A stretch of 36,228 nt of DNA from positions 1 to 36,228 of the forward strand of contig JAYQPQ010000011.1 in the NCBI GenBank assembly GCA_038145405.1, given 5' to 3'. How positions within the stretch are numbered: position 1 is the first letter of the stretch; each line of letters begins with the position of its first letter. The notes beneath the pieces are model-generated. The model did not search any database and had not been told where the DNA came from. It worked only from the letters and a program-made list of their open reading frames with translations. The stretch comes from JAYQPQ01 sp038145405. GTDB lineage: Bacteria > Pseudomonadota > Gammaproteobacteria > Pseudomonadales > GM7GCV1. Shown here piece by piece: positions 6,973 through 15,490 of this stretch. The position numbers and the translations under genes are program-made.

Positions 6973-8138
6973 TGTTCAATGTAAAAACCTATAACGCCAT
7001 TTCCGAAAAGGGTCTCTCGCGTTTCCCTGCTGACCGCTACCAGGTTGGTCCGGATGTGGCGCAGCCCGACGCCTATATTTTGCGCAGTCACAAGCTGCAT
7101 GGCGAAACCGTCCCGCCGTCCGTGGTGGCGGTCGCCCGCGCCGGTGCTGGCGTCAACAACATTCCGGTTGATCAATACAGCGAGAAGGGCATCGTGGTGT
7201 TCAATACGCCGGGTGCCAACGCCAATGCGGTCAAGGAACTGGTGATCACCGGTATGCTGCTGGCCTGTCGCGATATCGCCGGTGGCATCGCCTATGTGCG
7301 CGGACTGGAACCCATGGACGACGCGGCCATGAGCAAACTGCTGGAAGCCGAGAAGAAGCGCTTTGCCGGCAGTGAAATCCAGGGCAAGACCCTGGGCGTG
7401 GTCGGTTTGGGTGCCATCGGTGCCCTGGTGGCGAATGTGGCGCTGGAATTGGGCATGGATGTGGTGGGCTACGACCCGGCCATCTCTGTCGAGGCCGCAT
7501 GGCGCTTGTCTCGTCGCGTAGAAAAAATGGATTCGCTGGAAGCCCTGCTGGCGCGCGCCGACTTTATTACCCTGCATGTTCCGGCTCTGGATGCCACCCA
7601 TCACCTGATCAATCAAGCTCGACTGAAGCTGATGAAAAAGGGCGCGGTGCTGCTCAATTTTGCCCGCGAGCAGGTGGTCGATGCCGATGCCGTGATCCAG
7701 GCTCTGGACGCAGGCAAACTTGGCAAGTACGTCACCGACTTCCCGAATAGCCAGTTGGCGGCCCGGGCCGATGTCGTGCCCATGCCGCATATCGGTGCCA
7801 GCACCGACGAGGCCGAGGAAAACTGCGCCATGATGGCGGCCGATCAGCTCATGGATTTCCTGCAGAATGGCAATATTCGCAATTCGGTGAACTTCCCCAA
7901 TACCACCATGGCGCGCATTGGAGCGTCCCGCATCACCTTCAGCAACAAGAACGTACCCAAGGTGCTGGGCAACGTACTGTCGCTGCTGGCAGACAGCAAT
8001 ATCAACGTGGTCGACATGATCAACCGCAGCCGCGATGAGCTGGCCTACAACATCATCGATGTCGAGGCCGAGGTCAGCGACGCCCTCTACCAGGCCATTG
8101 CCGCAGTGGACGGTGTCATCAGCGTACGGGTGATCTGA
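6972..8138 (+). CDS. serA: D-3-phosphoglycerate dehydrogenase, short form with C-terminal ACT domain
   Basis: First committed step of serine synthesis, oxidising 3-phosphoglycerate with NAD+. The 388-residue protein has the D-isomer dehydrogenase fold: a Rossmann motif VVGLGAIGALVAN near residue 140-152, the substrate Arg in NFAREQVVD (R232) and the catalytic His in MPHIGAST (H273). A C-terminal ACT domain (about 320-388) ends the protein, so serine feedback is possible. The usual acid between Arg and His (E. coli E269, FPTE) aligns here with Ser (FPNS, S260). The shorter ~390-residue class often has a variant DFP segment, so the enzyme may still be active. Start 6972 is supported by AAGGAG at 6955-6960 and by overlap with the serC stop. 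Confidence 0.93.
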   Translation: MFNVKTYNAISEKGLSRFPADRYQVGPDVAQPDAYILRSHKLHGETVPPSVVAVARAGAGVNNIPVDQYSEKGIVVFNTPGANANAVKELVITGMLLACRDIAGGIAYVRGLEPMDDAAMSKLLEAEKKRFAGSEIQGKTLGVVGLGAIGALVANVALELGMDVVGYDPAISVEAAWRLSRRVEKMDSLEALLARADFITLHVPALDATHHLINQARLKLMKKGAVLLNFAREQVVDADAVIQALDAGKLGKYVTDFPNSQLAARADVVPMPHIGASTDEAEENCAMMAADQLMDFLQNGNIRNSVNFPNTTMARIGASRITFSNKNVPKVLGNVLSLLADSNINVVDMINRSRDELAYNIIDVEAEVSDALYQAIAAVDGVISVRVI

Positions 8139-8181
8139 GGCAGGGGAGCCGAATCGGCTTTATCCCTTGGATCATCTGTGG

Positions 8182-8187
8182 TATAAA
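8182..8187 (+). promoter_or_regulatory. rpsB promoter (-10 TATAAA, GC-rich discriminator)
   Basis: TATAAA is followed at once by GCGCGCC, a GC-rich discriminator of the kind found at stringently controlled ribosomal promoters. The best-placed -35 (TTTATC, 8159-8164, 17-base spacer) is only moderate. The predicted start near 8194 leaves a leader of about 120 bases before rpsB. Confidence 0.55.
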
Positions 8188-8188
8188 G

Positions 8189-8218
8189 CGCGCCGCCGCT
8201 TCGGTGGCGCGTTGTTTT
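8189..8218 (+). terminator. Probable intrinsic terminator of serC-serA, overlapping the rpsB promoter
   Basis: A 9-base-pair GC-rich stem (8189-8197 with 8203-8211, one G-U pair) with a 5-base loop is followed by TTGTTTT (8212-8218). It lies 50 bases after the serA stop. The left arm coincides with the discriminator and start point expected for the rpsB promoter at 8182-8187, so the intact hairpin would form only in read-through RNA from serA. Confidence 0.6.
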
Positions 8219-8313
8219 AACTTAATACACACACGCATCGATAACTGTTCTACCGGGTGCCGCAAGGTTGGTGGGCAGGTTGCGTGGAAGATCAACCCAA
8301 ATTGGAGAATATT
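8194..8313 (+). promoter_or_regulatory. rpsB mRNA leader, candidate S2 autoregulatory element
   Basis: The leader of about 120 bases has no open reading frame of note. It contains the conserved-looking stretch ACCGGGTGCCGCAAGG (8252-8267), and GGTTG (8266-8270) can pair with CAACC (8293-8297), sequestering the region just before the Shine-Dalgarno GGAG (8304-8307). S2-mediated control through a structured rpsB leader is known in gammaproteobacteria. That this leader works the same way is inferred from position and pairing, not from an alignment. Confidence 0.45.
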
Positions 8314-9123
8314 ATGTCCTCGATTAGCATGCGTGACATGCTGCAGGCCGGCGTGCACTTCGGCCACCAGACCCGTTTCTGGAATCCCAAGATGTCCCAG
8401 TACATCTTCGGTAATCGCAACAAGATTCACATTATCAATCTCGAACAAACTCTGCCGGCCTTCCAGGAAGCCATGGCTTACCTGCAGAAACTGGCCAGTA
8501 ACCAAAACAAGATTCTTTTCGTTGGCACCAAGCGCGCCGCCGGCAAGATCATCAAGGAAGAAGCCGAGCGTTGCGGTATGCCCTACGTCAGCCATCGCTG
8601 GCTGGGCGGCATGCTGACCAACTACAAAACCATTCGCGGTTCCATCAAGCGTTACCGCGAGCTGGAACAGCAGAGCCAGGACGGCACCTTTGCCAAACTG
8701 ACCAAGAAAGAAGCCCTGATGCGTCAACGTCAGATGGAAAAGCTGGAACGCTCCATCGGCGGTATCAAGGACATGGCTGGCCTGCCGGATGCACTGCTGG
8801 TTGTCGATGTCGACTATGAGCGCATCGCCGTTCTGGAAGCCAACAAGCTCGGCATTCCGGTCATTGGCATTGTCGATACCAACTCGGATCCGGATGGCGT
8901 CGATTTCGTCATCCCGGGCAATGACGACGCGATTCGCGCCATCAAGCTCTACGCTGCTGCCGCTGCCGACGCCATTCTGGCCGGTGCTGCCGCCGGCTCC
9001 CATGTGACCTCGCGCGACGAGTTCATGGAAGTCGAGGAGAAGGTCCAGGCGGCCGCTGCAAGCGAGACTGCCGATCCGGTCGAGACCAATTCAACTGAAG
9101 GCGAAGAGGCCGAACAGGCCTGA
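8314..9123 (+). CDS. rpsB: Small ribosomal subunit protein uS2
   Basis: 30S protein needed for late subunit assembly and S1 binding. The 269-residue product has the family signatures SMRDMLQAGVHFGHQTRFWNP, FVGTKRAAGKII and HRWLGGMLTNYKTI. It is longer than E. coli S2 (241) because of an Ala-rich and then acidic tail (about 210-269, ending in Glu-rich sequence). Start 8314 is chosen for the family N-terminus MSSISMRDML and for GGAG (8304-8307) six bases upstream; the in-frame codon at 8257 lies in the leader. It is the first gene of the long plus-strand block and is followed by tsf after 50 bases. Confidence 0.98.
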   Translation: MSSISMRDMLQAGVHFGHQTRFWNPKMSQYIFGNRNKIHIINLEQTLPAFQEAMAYLQKLASNQNKILFVGTKRAAGKIIKEEAERCGMPYVSHRWLGGMLTNYKTIRGSIKRYRELEQQSQDGTFAKLTKKEALMRQRQMEKLERSIGGIKDMAGLPDALLVVDVDYERIAVLEANKLGIPVIGIVDTNSDPDGVDFVIPGNDDAIRAIKLYAAAAADAILAGAAAGSHVTSRDEFMEVEEKVQAAAASETADPVETNSTEGEEAEQA

Positions 9124-9173
9124 CATCTGCCCCTGGGCAAAACCCACAGTCGAACCGATACGAGGAATTGAAT

Positions 9174-10040
9174 ATGGGCGCAATTAGTGCCTCCCTGGTT
9201 AAGGATTTGCGCGAGCGAACCGGCCTGGGAATGATGGAGTGCAAAAAAGCACTGGTGGAAGCCGATGGCGACATCGAGCTGGCCATTGAAAACCTGCGTA
9301 AATCCAGTGGTATGAAGGCGGCCAAAAAAGCCGGCCGCATTGCTGCTGACGGCTTAGTCGCCGTGCGTTCATCCGGCGATAACGCCGTAATGGTCGAGAT
9401 CAATTCGGAAACCGATTTTGTCGCCCGCGACGACAACTTCCTGGCCTTTGTCGACAAGGTGGCCACTCAGGCCCTGAACTCCGGCGCCACCAGCGTCGAA
9501 GATCTGATGAGCGGCAGCCTGGAAAGTGACCGCGAAGCCCTGGTGCAGAAGATCGGCGAAAACATTAGCGTGCGCCGTTTGGCTCGCTTCTCCGGAGTGG
9601 AGACGCTGGGCACCTATGTGCACGGCAACAACCGTATTGCCGTACTTGTCAATCTGAAGGGTGGAAGCGAAGAGCTGGCGCGCGATGTGGCCATGCACAT
9701 CGCCGCGGTCAACCCGCAGGTCAACAAGCCCGAGGATATGGACCAGGCCGTGATCGAGCGCGAGCGCGAAATCTACACCGCTCAGGCGGCAGACTCTGGC
9801 AAACCGGCAGAGATTGTGGCCAAAATGGTCGACGGTCGACTGCGCAAGTTTCTCTCCGAAAACAGCCTGGTGGAACAGCCCTTCGTCAAGGATCCCGACA
9901 CCACGGTTGGTGCCCTGGTGAAGAAGGCCGGCGCCGATGTGCAGGACTTTGTTCGCTTTGAAGTGGGCGAGGGAATTGAGAAGCAGGAAGAAGACTTTGC
10001 TGCGGAAGTTGCGAAGCAAGTCCAGGGAGCCGGCCGCTAA
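9174..10040 (+). CDS. tsf: Elongation factor Ts
   Basis: Guanine-nucleotide exchange factor for EF-Tu. The 288-residue protein begins with the UBA-like domain (LVKDLRERTGLGMMECKKAL) and has the EF-Tu-contacting SETDFVARDDNF motif near residue 80, followed by the core subdomains and a C-terminal helix. Length is close to E. coli EF-Ts (283). ATG at 9174 has GAGG eight bases upstream; a TTG two codons earlier is less likely. It is co-transcribed with rpsB, the near-universal arrangement. The 50-base rpsB-tsf gap is much shorter than in E. coli and holds no clear terminator. Confidence 0.98.
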   Translation: MGAISASLVKDLRERTGLGMMECKKALVEADGDIELAIENLRKSSGMKAAKKAGRIAADGLVAVRSSGDNAVMVEINSETDFVARDDNFLAFVDKVATQALNSGATSVEDLMSGSLESDREALVQKIGENISVRRLARFSGVETLGTYVHGNNRIAVLVNLKGGSEELARDVAMHIAAVNPQVNKPEDMDQAVIEREREIYTAQAADSGKPAEIVAKMVDGRLRKFLSENSLVEQPFVKDPDTTVGALVKKAGADVQDFVRFEVGEGIEKQEEDFAAEVAKQVQGAGR

Positions 10041-10055
10041 GTTAATCAAATTTCG

Positions 10056-10805
10056 GTGTCTGTCGTGTCGGATCGAAAGAAAGAACGCAAATATAAGCGC
10101 ATTCTCCTCAAGCTCAGCGGTGAGGAACTCACCGGGGAATTGGGTTTTGGTATCGATCCCAAGGTGCTCGACAAAATGGCACTGGAAATCGGTCAGCTGG
10201 TCGGCATTGGCGTCCAGGTAGGCCTGGTCGTAGGAGGAGGTAATCTATTCCGCGGCCAAGCGCTCAATGCCGCCGGTCTCGATCGCGTCACCGGCGACCA
10301 TATGGGCATGCTGGCGACGGTCATGAATGCGCTGGCGCTGCGCGACGCCCTCGAGCGCTCCAATATCACCAGCCACGTCATGTCTGCCATTCCCATTGGC
10401 GGCATCGTCGAGCATTACGATCGCCGTCTGGCAATGCGATACCTGGCTGCCGGCGATGTAGTCATTTTTGCCGCCGGTACCGGCAATCCCTTCTTTACCA
10501 CGGACTCTGCCGCCTGCCTGCGCGCCATTGAGGTCGAAGCCAACCTGGTGTTGAAGGCGACTAAGGTGGAAGGGGTGTATGACAAGGACCCCATGCGGCA
10601 CAAAGACGCCGTCATGTTCAAGCGACTCTCCTACGATCAGGTGTTGAGCAAACAGTTGGGCGTCATGGACCTGACAGCCATCTGTCTGTGCCGCGATCAC
10701 AAGATGCCGGTGCGGGTTTTCCGCATGGCAAAATCCGGCGCGTTGCTGGCTATCGTAGTCGGCGAAGACGAGGGCACGCTCATCGAAGAGGAAGTCAAAT
10801 CATGA
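10056..10805 (+). CDS. pyrH: UMP kinase
   Basis: Phosphorylates UMP to UDP, feeding nucleic acids and UDP-sugars. The 249-residue amino-acid-kinase-fold protein has ILLKLSGEEL, the VVGGGNLFRG loop, the GTGNPFFTTDSAA motif and the C-terminal GTLI segment. The start is uncertain: GTG at 10056 or GTG at 10065 both give a hydrophilic lead (SDRKKERKYKR), and neither has a strong Shine-Dalgarno. It lies 15 bases after tsf, and its TGA stop overlaps the frr ATG (ATGA, 10802-10805). Confidence 0.96.
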   Translation: MSVVSDRKKERKYKRILLKLSGEELTGELGFGIDPKVLDKMALEIGQLVGIGVQVGLVVGGGNLFRGQALNAAGLDRVTGDHMGMLATVMNALALRDALERSNITSHVMSAIPIGGIVEHYDRRLAMRYLAAGDVVIFAAGTGNPFFTTDSAACLRAIEVEANLVLKATKVEGVYDKDPMRHKDAVMFKRLSYDQVLSKQLGVMDLTAICLCRDHKMPVRVFRMAKSGALLAIVVGEDEGTLIEEEVKS

Positions 10806-11359
10806 TTAACGAAATCAAGCGCGACGCCGCCGAGCGCATGAAAAAGACCCAGGAATCACTGGTGCAGCATTTCAACAAGATTCGCACCGGGCGCGCCCAT
10901 CCCAGCCTGCTGGATTCCATTCACGTCAGCTACTACGGCACGGAGATGCCGCTGAATCAGGTAGCCAATGTCAATGTCGAGGACGCTCGCACCCTGGCGG
11001 TGATTCCCTGGGAAAAAAGCATGGTACCGGAGATCGAGAAGGCGATCATGAAGTCCGACCTGGGCCTCAATCCGGCCACCGCCGGCACCGTCATCCGCAT
11101 TCCGCTGCCCTCGCTGACTGAGGAGACGCGCAAGGGCTTTATCAAACAGGCGCGCCAGGAAGCTGAATCGGCACGCGTATCCATTCGCAATATCCGTCGC
11201 GATGCGATTTCCCAGCTCAAGGATTTGCTCAAGGAAAAGGAAATTTCCGAAGATGACGACCGCCGTGCGCAGGAAGAAGTACAAAAAATCACCGACCAAA
11301 GCATTGAGCAGGTGGATCGCCTGCTGGGCGAGAAAGAAACCGACCTCATGGCCATCTGA
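10802..11359 (+). CDS. frr: Ribosome recycling factor
   Basis: Splits post-termination ribosomes together with EF-G. It has 185 residues, the same as E. coli RRF. The sequence starts INEIKRDAAERMKKTQESL and keeps the TGRAHPSLLD segment, the domain II beta region and the RNIRRDA helix near residue 130. The start at 10802 overlaps the pyrH stop; an upstream in-frame codon at 10688 lies inside pyrH. This pyrH-frr pairing is very widely conserved. Confidence 0.98.
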   Translation: MINEIKRDAAERMKKTQESLVQHFNKIRTGRAHPSLLDSIHVSYYGTEMPLNQVANVNVEDARTLAVIPWEKSMVPEIEKAIMKSDLGLNPATAGTVIRIPLPSLTEETRKGFIKQARQEAESARVSIRNIRRDAISQLKDLLKEKEISEDDDRRAQEEVQKITDQSIEQVDRLLGEKETDLMAI

Positions 11360-11383
11360 TCGCGGCGCCATCAAGGACCGGCC

Positions 11384-12145
11384 ATGAGCGACCAGAGCAC
11401 CACCCCACACCCGCTGCGCCACGTCGCCGTCATTATGGACGGCAATAATCGTTGGGCACGCAGCAGGGATCTGCCCAGCATTGCCGGCCATCGAGCCGGC
11501 GCCGAACGCCTGGAAGAGATCGTTAACACCTGCCGTGAAATCGAGCTCGAGTGCCTGACAGTATTTGCTTTCAGCAGTGAAAACTGGACGCGGCCGCAGC
11601 AGGAAGTGTCTGGGCTCATGTCGCTCTTTGCGACCACACTGAAACGCTATCGGCGCGATCTGGTTCGCCAGGACGTCTGCCTGCGCATTATTGGTCGGCG
11701 CGACCGCCTGAGCGATCGCCTCAATCGTCTGATCGATCAGGTGGAGGAGGAGACCTCGGGCGGCCGTTATCGGCTCAATATTGCCACCGACTATGGTGGC
11801 CGTTGGGATATTACCCAGGCGGCACAAAGCCTGGCGCAGGATGTTGCCGCAGGTCGCCTGCAGCCCGGTGAAATTACCGAAGATCTGCTGTCGGCGCGCC
11901 TGTGTCTGGCTGATATGCCGGAACCCGATTTGTTGATTCGCGCCGGTGCAGAATGCCGCATCAGCAATTTCCTGCTGTGGCAGCTGTCCTATGCAGAGCT
12001 CTATTTCAGCCCTTGTTACTGGCCGGATTTTGATCGCGCGCGCTTTTTGCAGGCGGTCGAGGAATACCATCAGCGCCAGCGACGCTTTGGCACCAATCCT
12101 TCTGCGGCACCTGCCTTGCAACAGGCTTCGGGCACGGGACTATGA
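11384..12145 (+). CDS. uppS: Undecaprenyl diphosphate synthase (cis-prenyltransferase)
   Basis: Builds the C55 lipid carrier from FPP and IPP for peptidoglycan, LPS and other glycans. The 253-residue protein carries the diphosphate-binding VAVIMDGNNRWARSRDLP motif with catalytic Asp, then AGHRAGAERLEE, the AFSSENWTRP segment, and RAGAECRISNFLLWQLSYAE near the C-terminus. ATG 11384 has AAGGA at 11373-11377. Its stop overlaps cdsA (ATGA). The product supplies the carrier that the GT2/GT39 cassette at 31455-35810 would use. Confidence 0.97.
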   Translation: MSDQSTTPHPLRHVAVIMDGNNRWARSRDLPSIAGHRAGAERLEEIVNTCREIELECLTVFAFSSENWTRPQQEVSGLMSLFATTLKRYRRDLVRQDVCLRIIGRRDRLSDRLNRLIDQVEEETSGGRYRLNIATDYGGRWDITQAAQSLAQDVAAGRLQPGEITEDLLSARLCLADMPEPDLLIRAGAECRISNFLLWQLSYAELYFSPCYWPDFDRARFLQAVEEYHQRQRRFGTNPSAAPALQQASGTGL

Positions 12146-12966
12146 TTAACCAGCGCGTGATGACAGCAACGCTGCTGCTCGCGCTGCTGTCGATCTGTCT
12201 GTTCGTGCCGGTGCGCTGGCCCTTTACGCTGTTCGTGATTGTGGTGCTGGGGCTGGGCTCCTGGGAATGGAGTCGGTTGGCCGGCATGACGCAACCGCTT
12301 TGGCGCGTCGGCTATATCTTGCTGAATTTTTCCCTGTTGCTCTGTGCTGCGGTGTTTTCCCAGCAGCTGGAACCCCATGTCTACAAATTGTCCTTTTTTG
12401 CCTTTTGGTTCTGGATGCTGCTCATCCCGCTGATCGTGCGCTTTCCGCGCACGGCAGGACTGTTTCGCAAGCCCGCACTCACTTTGGCGGCCGGAACCGT
12501 CATTCTGCTGGCCGCCGCTACGGGGTTGCTGTGGCTGCGCATGCAGCCGCAAGGTCAGTGGCTGGTCATTCTACTGATCGGTGTCGTGGCTCTGGCAGAC
12601 ACCGGAGCTTATTACGCCGGGCGGCAATTCGGGCGCCACAAGCTGGCCGCCGGCGTTAGCCCCGGCAAGACCTTTGAGGGGGTGTATGGCGGTCTTATCG
12701 CCAATTTCGCACTGGGTGTGATTCTCAGCCTGGTTTTGCAGTTGAGCGTAGAACAGTCCTTTGTGCTCTTCGTCACCATCTTTGCCACCGATCTGTTGTC
12801 AGTCATTGGCGATTTGTTTGAATCGGCCCTCAAGCGCAGTTGCGGTCTCAAGGACAGTGGTAATTCCCTGCCAGGCCACGGCGGCGTGCTGGATCGGGTC
12901 GATGGCCTGCTGGCCGCTACCCCCTGCTTTGTATTGGGAACCTCCTTTCTGCAGGCCTTGTTGTGA
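12142..12966 (+). CDS. cdsA: Phosphatidate cytidylyltransferase (CDP-diacylglycerol synthase)
   Basis: Integral inner-membrane enzyme that makes CDP-diacylglycerol from phosphatidate and CTP for all phospholipids. The 274-residue product is mostly hydrophobic with about seven or eight membrane segments. The C-terminal signature LKRSCGLKDSGNSLPGHGG, followed by LDRVDG (about 230-255), is diagnostic and contains the metal-binding Asp residues. The start overlaps uppS (ATGA) and the stop overlaps the dxr GTG (GTGA, 12963-12966). Confidence 0.97.
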   Translation: MINQRVMTATLLLALLSICLFVPVRWPFTLFVIVVLGLGSWEWSRLAGMTQPLWRVGYILLNFSLLLCAAVFSQQLEPHVYKLSFFAFWFWMLLIPLIVRFPRTAGLFRKPALTLAAGTVILLAAATGLLWLRMQPQGQWLVILLIGVVALADTGAYYAGRQFGRHKLAAGVSPGKTFEGVYGGLIANFALGVILSLVLQLSVEQSFVLFVTIFATDLLSVIGDLFESALKRSCGLKDSGNSLPGHGGVLDRVDGLLAATPCFVLGTSFLQALL

Positions 12967-14135
12967 GCCAGCCCAAGCGTGTAGCGCTATTGGGCGCGAC
13001 TGGGTCCATTGGCAAAAGTACCCTCGAGGTCATTCGCGCTCACCCCGGACGCTTTGAAATTTCCGCGCTCACTGCCTGGAGCCGCAGCGACGAGCTCTTT
13101 GCCTTGTGTTGCGAGTTTGCTCCGGCCATCGCCGTAGTGGGACCGGCGGTCGATGCCGGAGCCCTGCAGTCGCGTCTGCGCGAACGCGCATTGTCGACCC
13201 GGGTGCTGCAGGGTGCCCAGGGCCTGAACGAAGCCGCTGGCTGGGCTTGCGATCTGGTAGTTGCCGCTATTGTTGGAGCTGCTGGTCTGGAACCGACCTT
13301 GGCAGCGATCAGAGCTGGCAAACAGGTGTTGCTGGCCAATAAGGAAGCGTTGGTTTGCGGTGGCCGCTTCTTTATGGCTGAAGTGCAGGCACACGGCGCG
13401 CAATTGCTGCCGGTGGACAGCGAACACAATGCCATTTTTCAGTGCCTGGAAGGCCAGCATCGCGGGGCGGTCAGTCGTCTTATCCTGACGGCTTCGGGTG
13501 GACCTTTTCTACGGACGCCTTCCGACCAGCTGGCGCGCATCACGCCGGCGCAGGCCTGCGCCCATCCCAACTGGGTAATGGGGGCCAAAATCAGCGTCGA
13601 TTCTGCGACCATGATGAACAAGGGACTGGAGGTTATCGAAGCGCGCTGGCTGTTTGATTGCCCGGTCGACAAGATCGAAGTGGTGATTCACCCGCAAAGC
13701 ATCGTCCATTCGCTGGTGGCATACCGCGATGGCACAACCCTGGCACAGCTTAGCCACCCGGACATGCGCGTGCCCATCGCCCATGCGCTCTTGTATCCGG
13801 AACGCGGCGCCAGTGGCGTGGCCGCGCTGGATTTGGCGCGGCAGCCAGCACTGACATTCGAGCAGCCGAATCTGCAGCGCTTCCCCTGCCTCCGGTTGGC
13901 GCTGGATGCCGCCCGCCACGAGGGCGACTATCCGCTGTTCCTCAATGCAGCCAACGAAATCAGCGTAGCTGCTTTTCTCAAGCGTCAACTGGCCTTTACG
14001 GACATCCATCGGGTCAACGCCGAGACCATGGCGCAGGCCCGGGGCAGGGAACCCGGCAGCCTGGATGATGTCCTAGAGCTGGATACAACGGCTCGGCGCA
14101 TTGCCGCTGGCCTGGTGGAGCAAATCTCGTGTTAG
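12963..14135 (+). CDS. dxr: 1-deoxy-D-xylulose 5-phosphate reductoisomerase
   Basis: NADPH-dependent enzyme producing MEP, the committed step of the non-mevalonate isoprenoid pathway. The 390-residue protein has the NADPH-binding LLGATGSIGKSTLEVI at the N-terminus, ANKEALVCGG, the metal-binding VDSEHNAIFQCL, ASGGPFL and ISVDSATMMNKGLEVIEA. Length matches the family. The GTG start overlaps the cdsA stop, and the TAG stop overlaps the rseP GTG by seven bases. It sits next to uppS and cdsA, so isoprenoid supply and lipid carrier synthesis are co-expressed. Confidence 0.98.
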   Translation: MSQPKRVALLGATGSIGKSTLEVIRAHPGRFEISALTAWSRSDELFALCCEFAPAIAVVGPAVDAGALQSRLRERALSTRVLQGAQGLNEAAGWACDLVVAAIVGAAGLEPTLAAIRAGKQVLLANKEALVCGGRFFMAEVQAHGAQLLPVDSEHNAIFQCLEGQHRGAVSRLILTASGGPFLRTPSDQLARITPAQACAHPNWVMGAKISVDSATMMNKGLEVIEARWLFDCPVDKIEVVIHPQSIVHSLVAYRDGTTLAQLSHPDMRVPIAHALLYPERGASGVAALDLARQPALTFEQPNLQRFPCLRLALDAARHEGDYPLFLNAANEISVAAFLKRQLAFTDIHRVNAETMAQARGREPGSLDDVLELDTTARRIAAGLVEQISC

Positions 14136-15490
14136 AAATCCTGCGATTGGTCGCGTTCGCCCTGGTTGCGCTCTTTGTGCTCGTTACTGTCCACGAGTTT
14201 GGTCACTATTGGGTCGCCCGGCGTTGCGGCGTCCGCGTTCTGCGCTTTTCCATCGGCTTCGGTAAAACCCTGCTGAAATACCGTCGCGGCGATACCGAAT
14301 TTGTGTTTGCCGGGATTCCCCTGGGTGGTTACGTCAAGATGTACGGCGAAGCCCAGGCTGAAGAAGAACCGATACCCGAAGATCAGCGTGCCTTCAGCTT
14401 CAGCCACAAAACGGTGTGGCAGCGCATGTCAATTGTGGTGGCCGGCCCGCTGGCCAATCTGATCCTTGCCGTGCTGTTCTTCAGTCTGGTTTTTCTGGGT
14501 GGACTGTCCGGTGTTGCGCCGGTGGTGGGCAGCGTTGCTGCGCAGAGCCCGGCGGCGCAGTCGGGGTTGCCTGCCGGGTCGGAGATTGTGGCAGTGGATG
14601 GCCATAACACCGACACCTGGAGCCGCGTATACGACCATCTGGTGCGTCGGGTGGGGGAATCCGGTGAAATTGTGCTGCGCGTGAAGCTTCCGGACGCCAA
14701 TGTCGAGGCGGACTACCGCCTGCCTATCAAAGCCTGGCAGGCAGATGCCTCCGCTCCGGACCTGCTTGGCTCGTTAGGAATTGAACCCTATCGTCCAGCC
14801 GTGGAGCCGGTTGTCGGCACGGTGGTGGCTGGCAGTGCCGCCGAACGTGCTAGCTTTCAGCCGGGCGATCGGGTTACCGAAGTGAACGGTCAAGCCGTTT
14901 CTGATTGGGAGTCCTGGCGCACCATCATTCGCGCTAACCCGGAGGCGCCGATTACTACGCGCCTGCTCAGGAATGGCATGGTATTGGATCTAGTGCTGGT
15001 TCCCGAGCTTATCGAAGAGAATGGTGTGGCTATTGGCCTAGCGGGTATTTCGCCACAGGTACCGGAGTGGCCGGAAGCCCTGCGCCGGGATCAGCATTAC
15101 GGCCTGCTGGGGTCGCTGCAACAGGGCGCCATGCGCACCTGGGATACCGCCGGGCTCATTTTGATGTCGGTGAAAAAATTGGTGACGGGTGCGCTCTCCA
15201 CCAAGAGCATCGGCGGTCCGATTTCCATCGCCCAGTATGCTGGTGCCTCGGCTGACGCCGGGTGGCAGTCCTTTCTGATGTTTTTGGCGGCGCTCAGTGT
15301 GATGCTGGGGGTGGTCAATCTGCTGCCGATTCCGGTGCTGGATGGGGGCCACCTGCTGTTTTATGTTATCGAGGCGATCAAGGGCAGCCCGCTAAACGAA
15401 GCCATACAAGGCGCTGCCATGCGCTTTGGCGTGGTGTTTTTGTTTGGTGTTATGTTGTTGGCGCTTTACAATGATTTTGCGCGTCTGTAG
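14129..15490 (+). CDS. rseP: Site-2 intramembrane metalloprotease RseP
   Basis: Inner-membrane zinc protease that cleaves anti-sigma factor RseA in the envelope-stress cascade and clears signal peptides. The 453-residue protein has VHEFGHYWVARRCGV in the first membrane helix (zinc ligands H21 and H25, catalytic E22), two periplasmic PDZ domains (about 115-185 and 215-295), and the third ligand Asp in NLLPIPVLDGGH near 404. A final hydrophobic helix is present. The start is GTG at 14129, seven bases inside dxr. The position just before bamA is conserved in proteobacteria. Confidence 0.97.
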   Translation: MLEILRLVAFALVALFVLVTVHEFGHYWVARRCGVRVLRFSIGFGKTLLKYRRGDTEFVFAGIPLGGYVKMYGEAQAEEEPIPEDQRAFSFSHKTVWQRMSIVVAGPLANLILAVLFFSLVFLGGLSGVAPVVGSVAAQSPAAQSGLPAGSEIVAVDGHNTDTWSRVYDHLVRRVGESGEIVLRVKLPDANVEADYRLPIKAWQADASAPDLLGSLGIEPYRPAVEPVVGTVVAGSAAERASFQPGDRVTEVNGQAVSDWESWRTIIRANPEAPITTRLLRNGMVLDLVLVPELIEENGVAIGLAGISPQVPEWPEALRRDQHYGLLGSLQQGAMRTWDTAGLILMSVKKLVTGALSTKSIGGPISIAQYAGASADAGWQSFLMFLAALSVMLGVVNLLPIPVLDGGHLLFYVIEAIKGSPLNEAIQGAAMRFGVVFLFGVMLLALYNDFARL

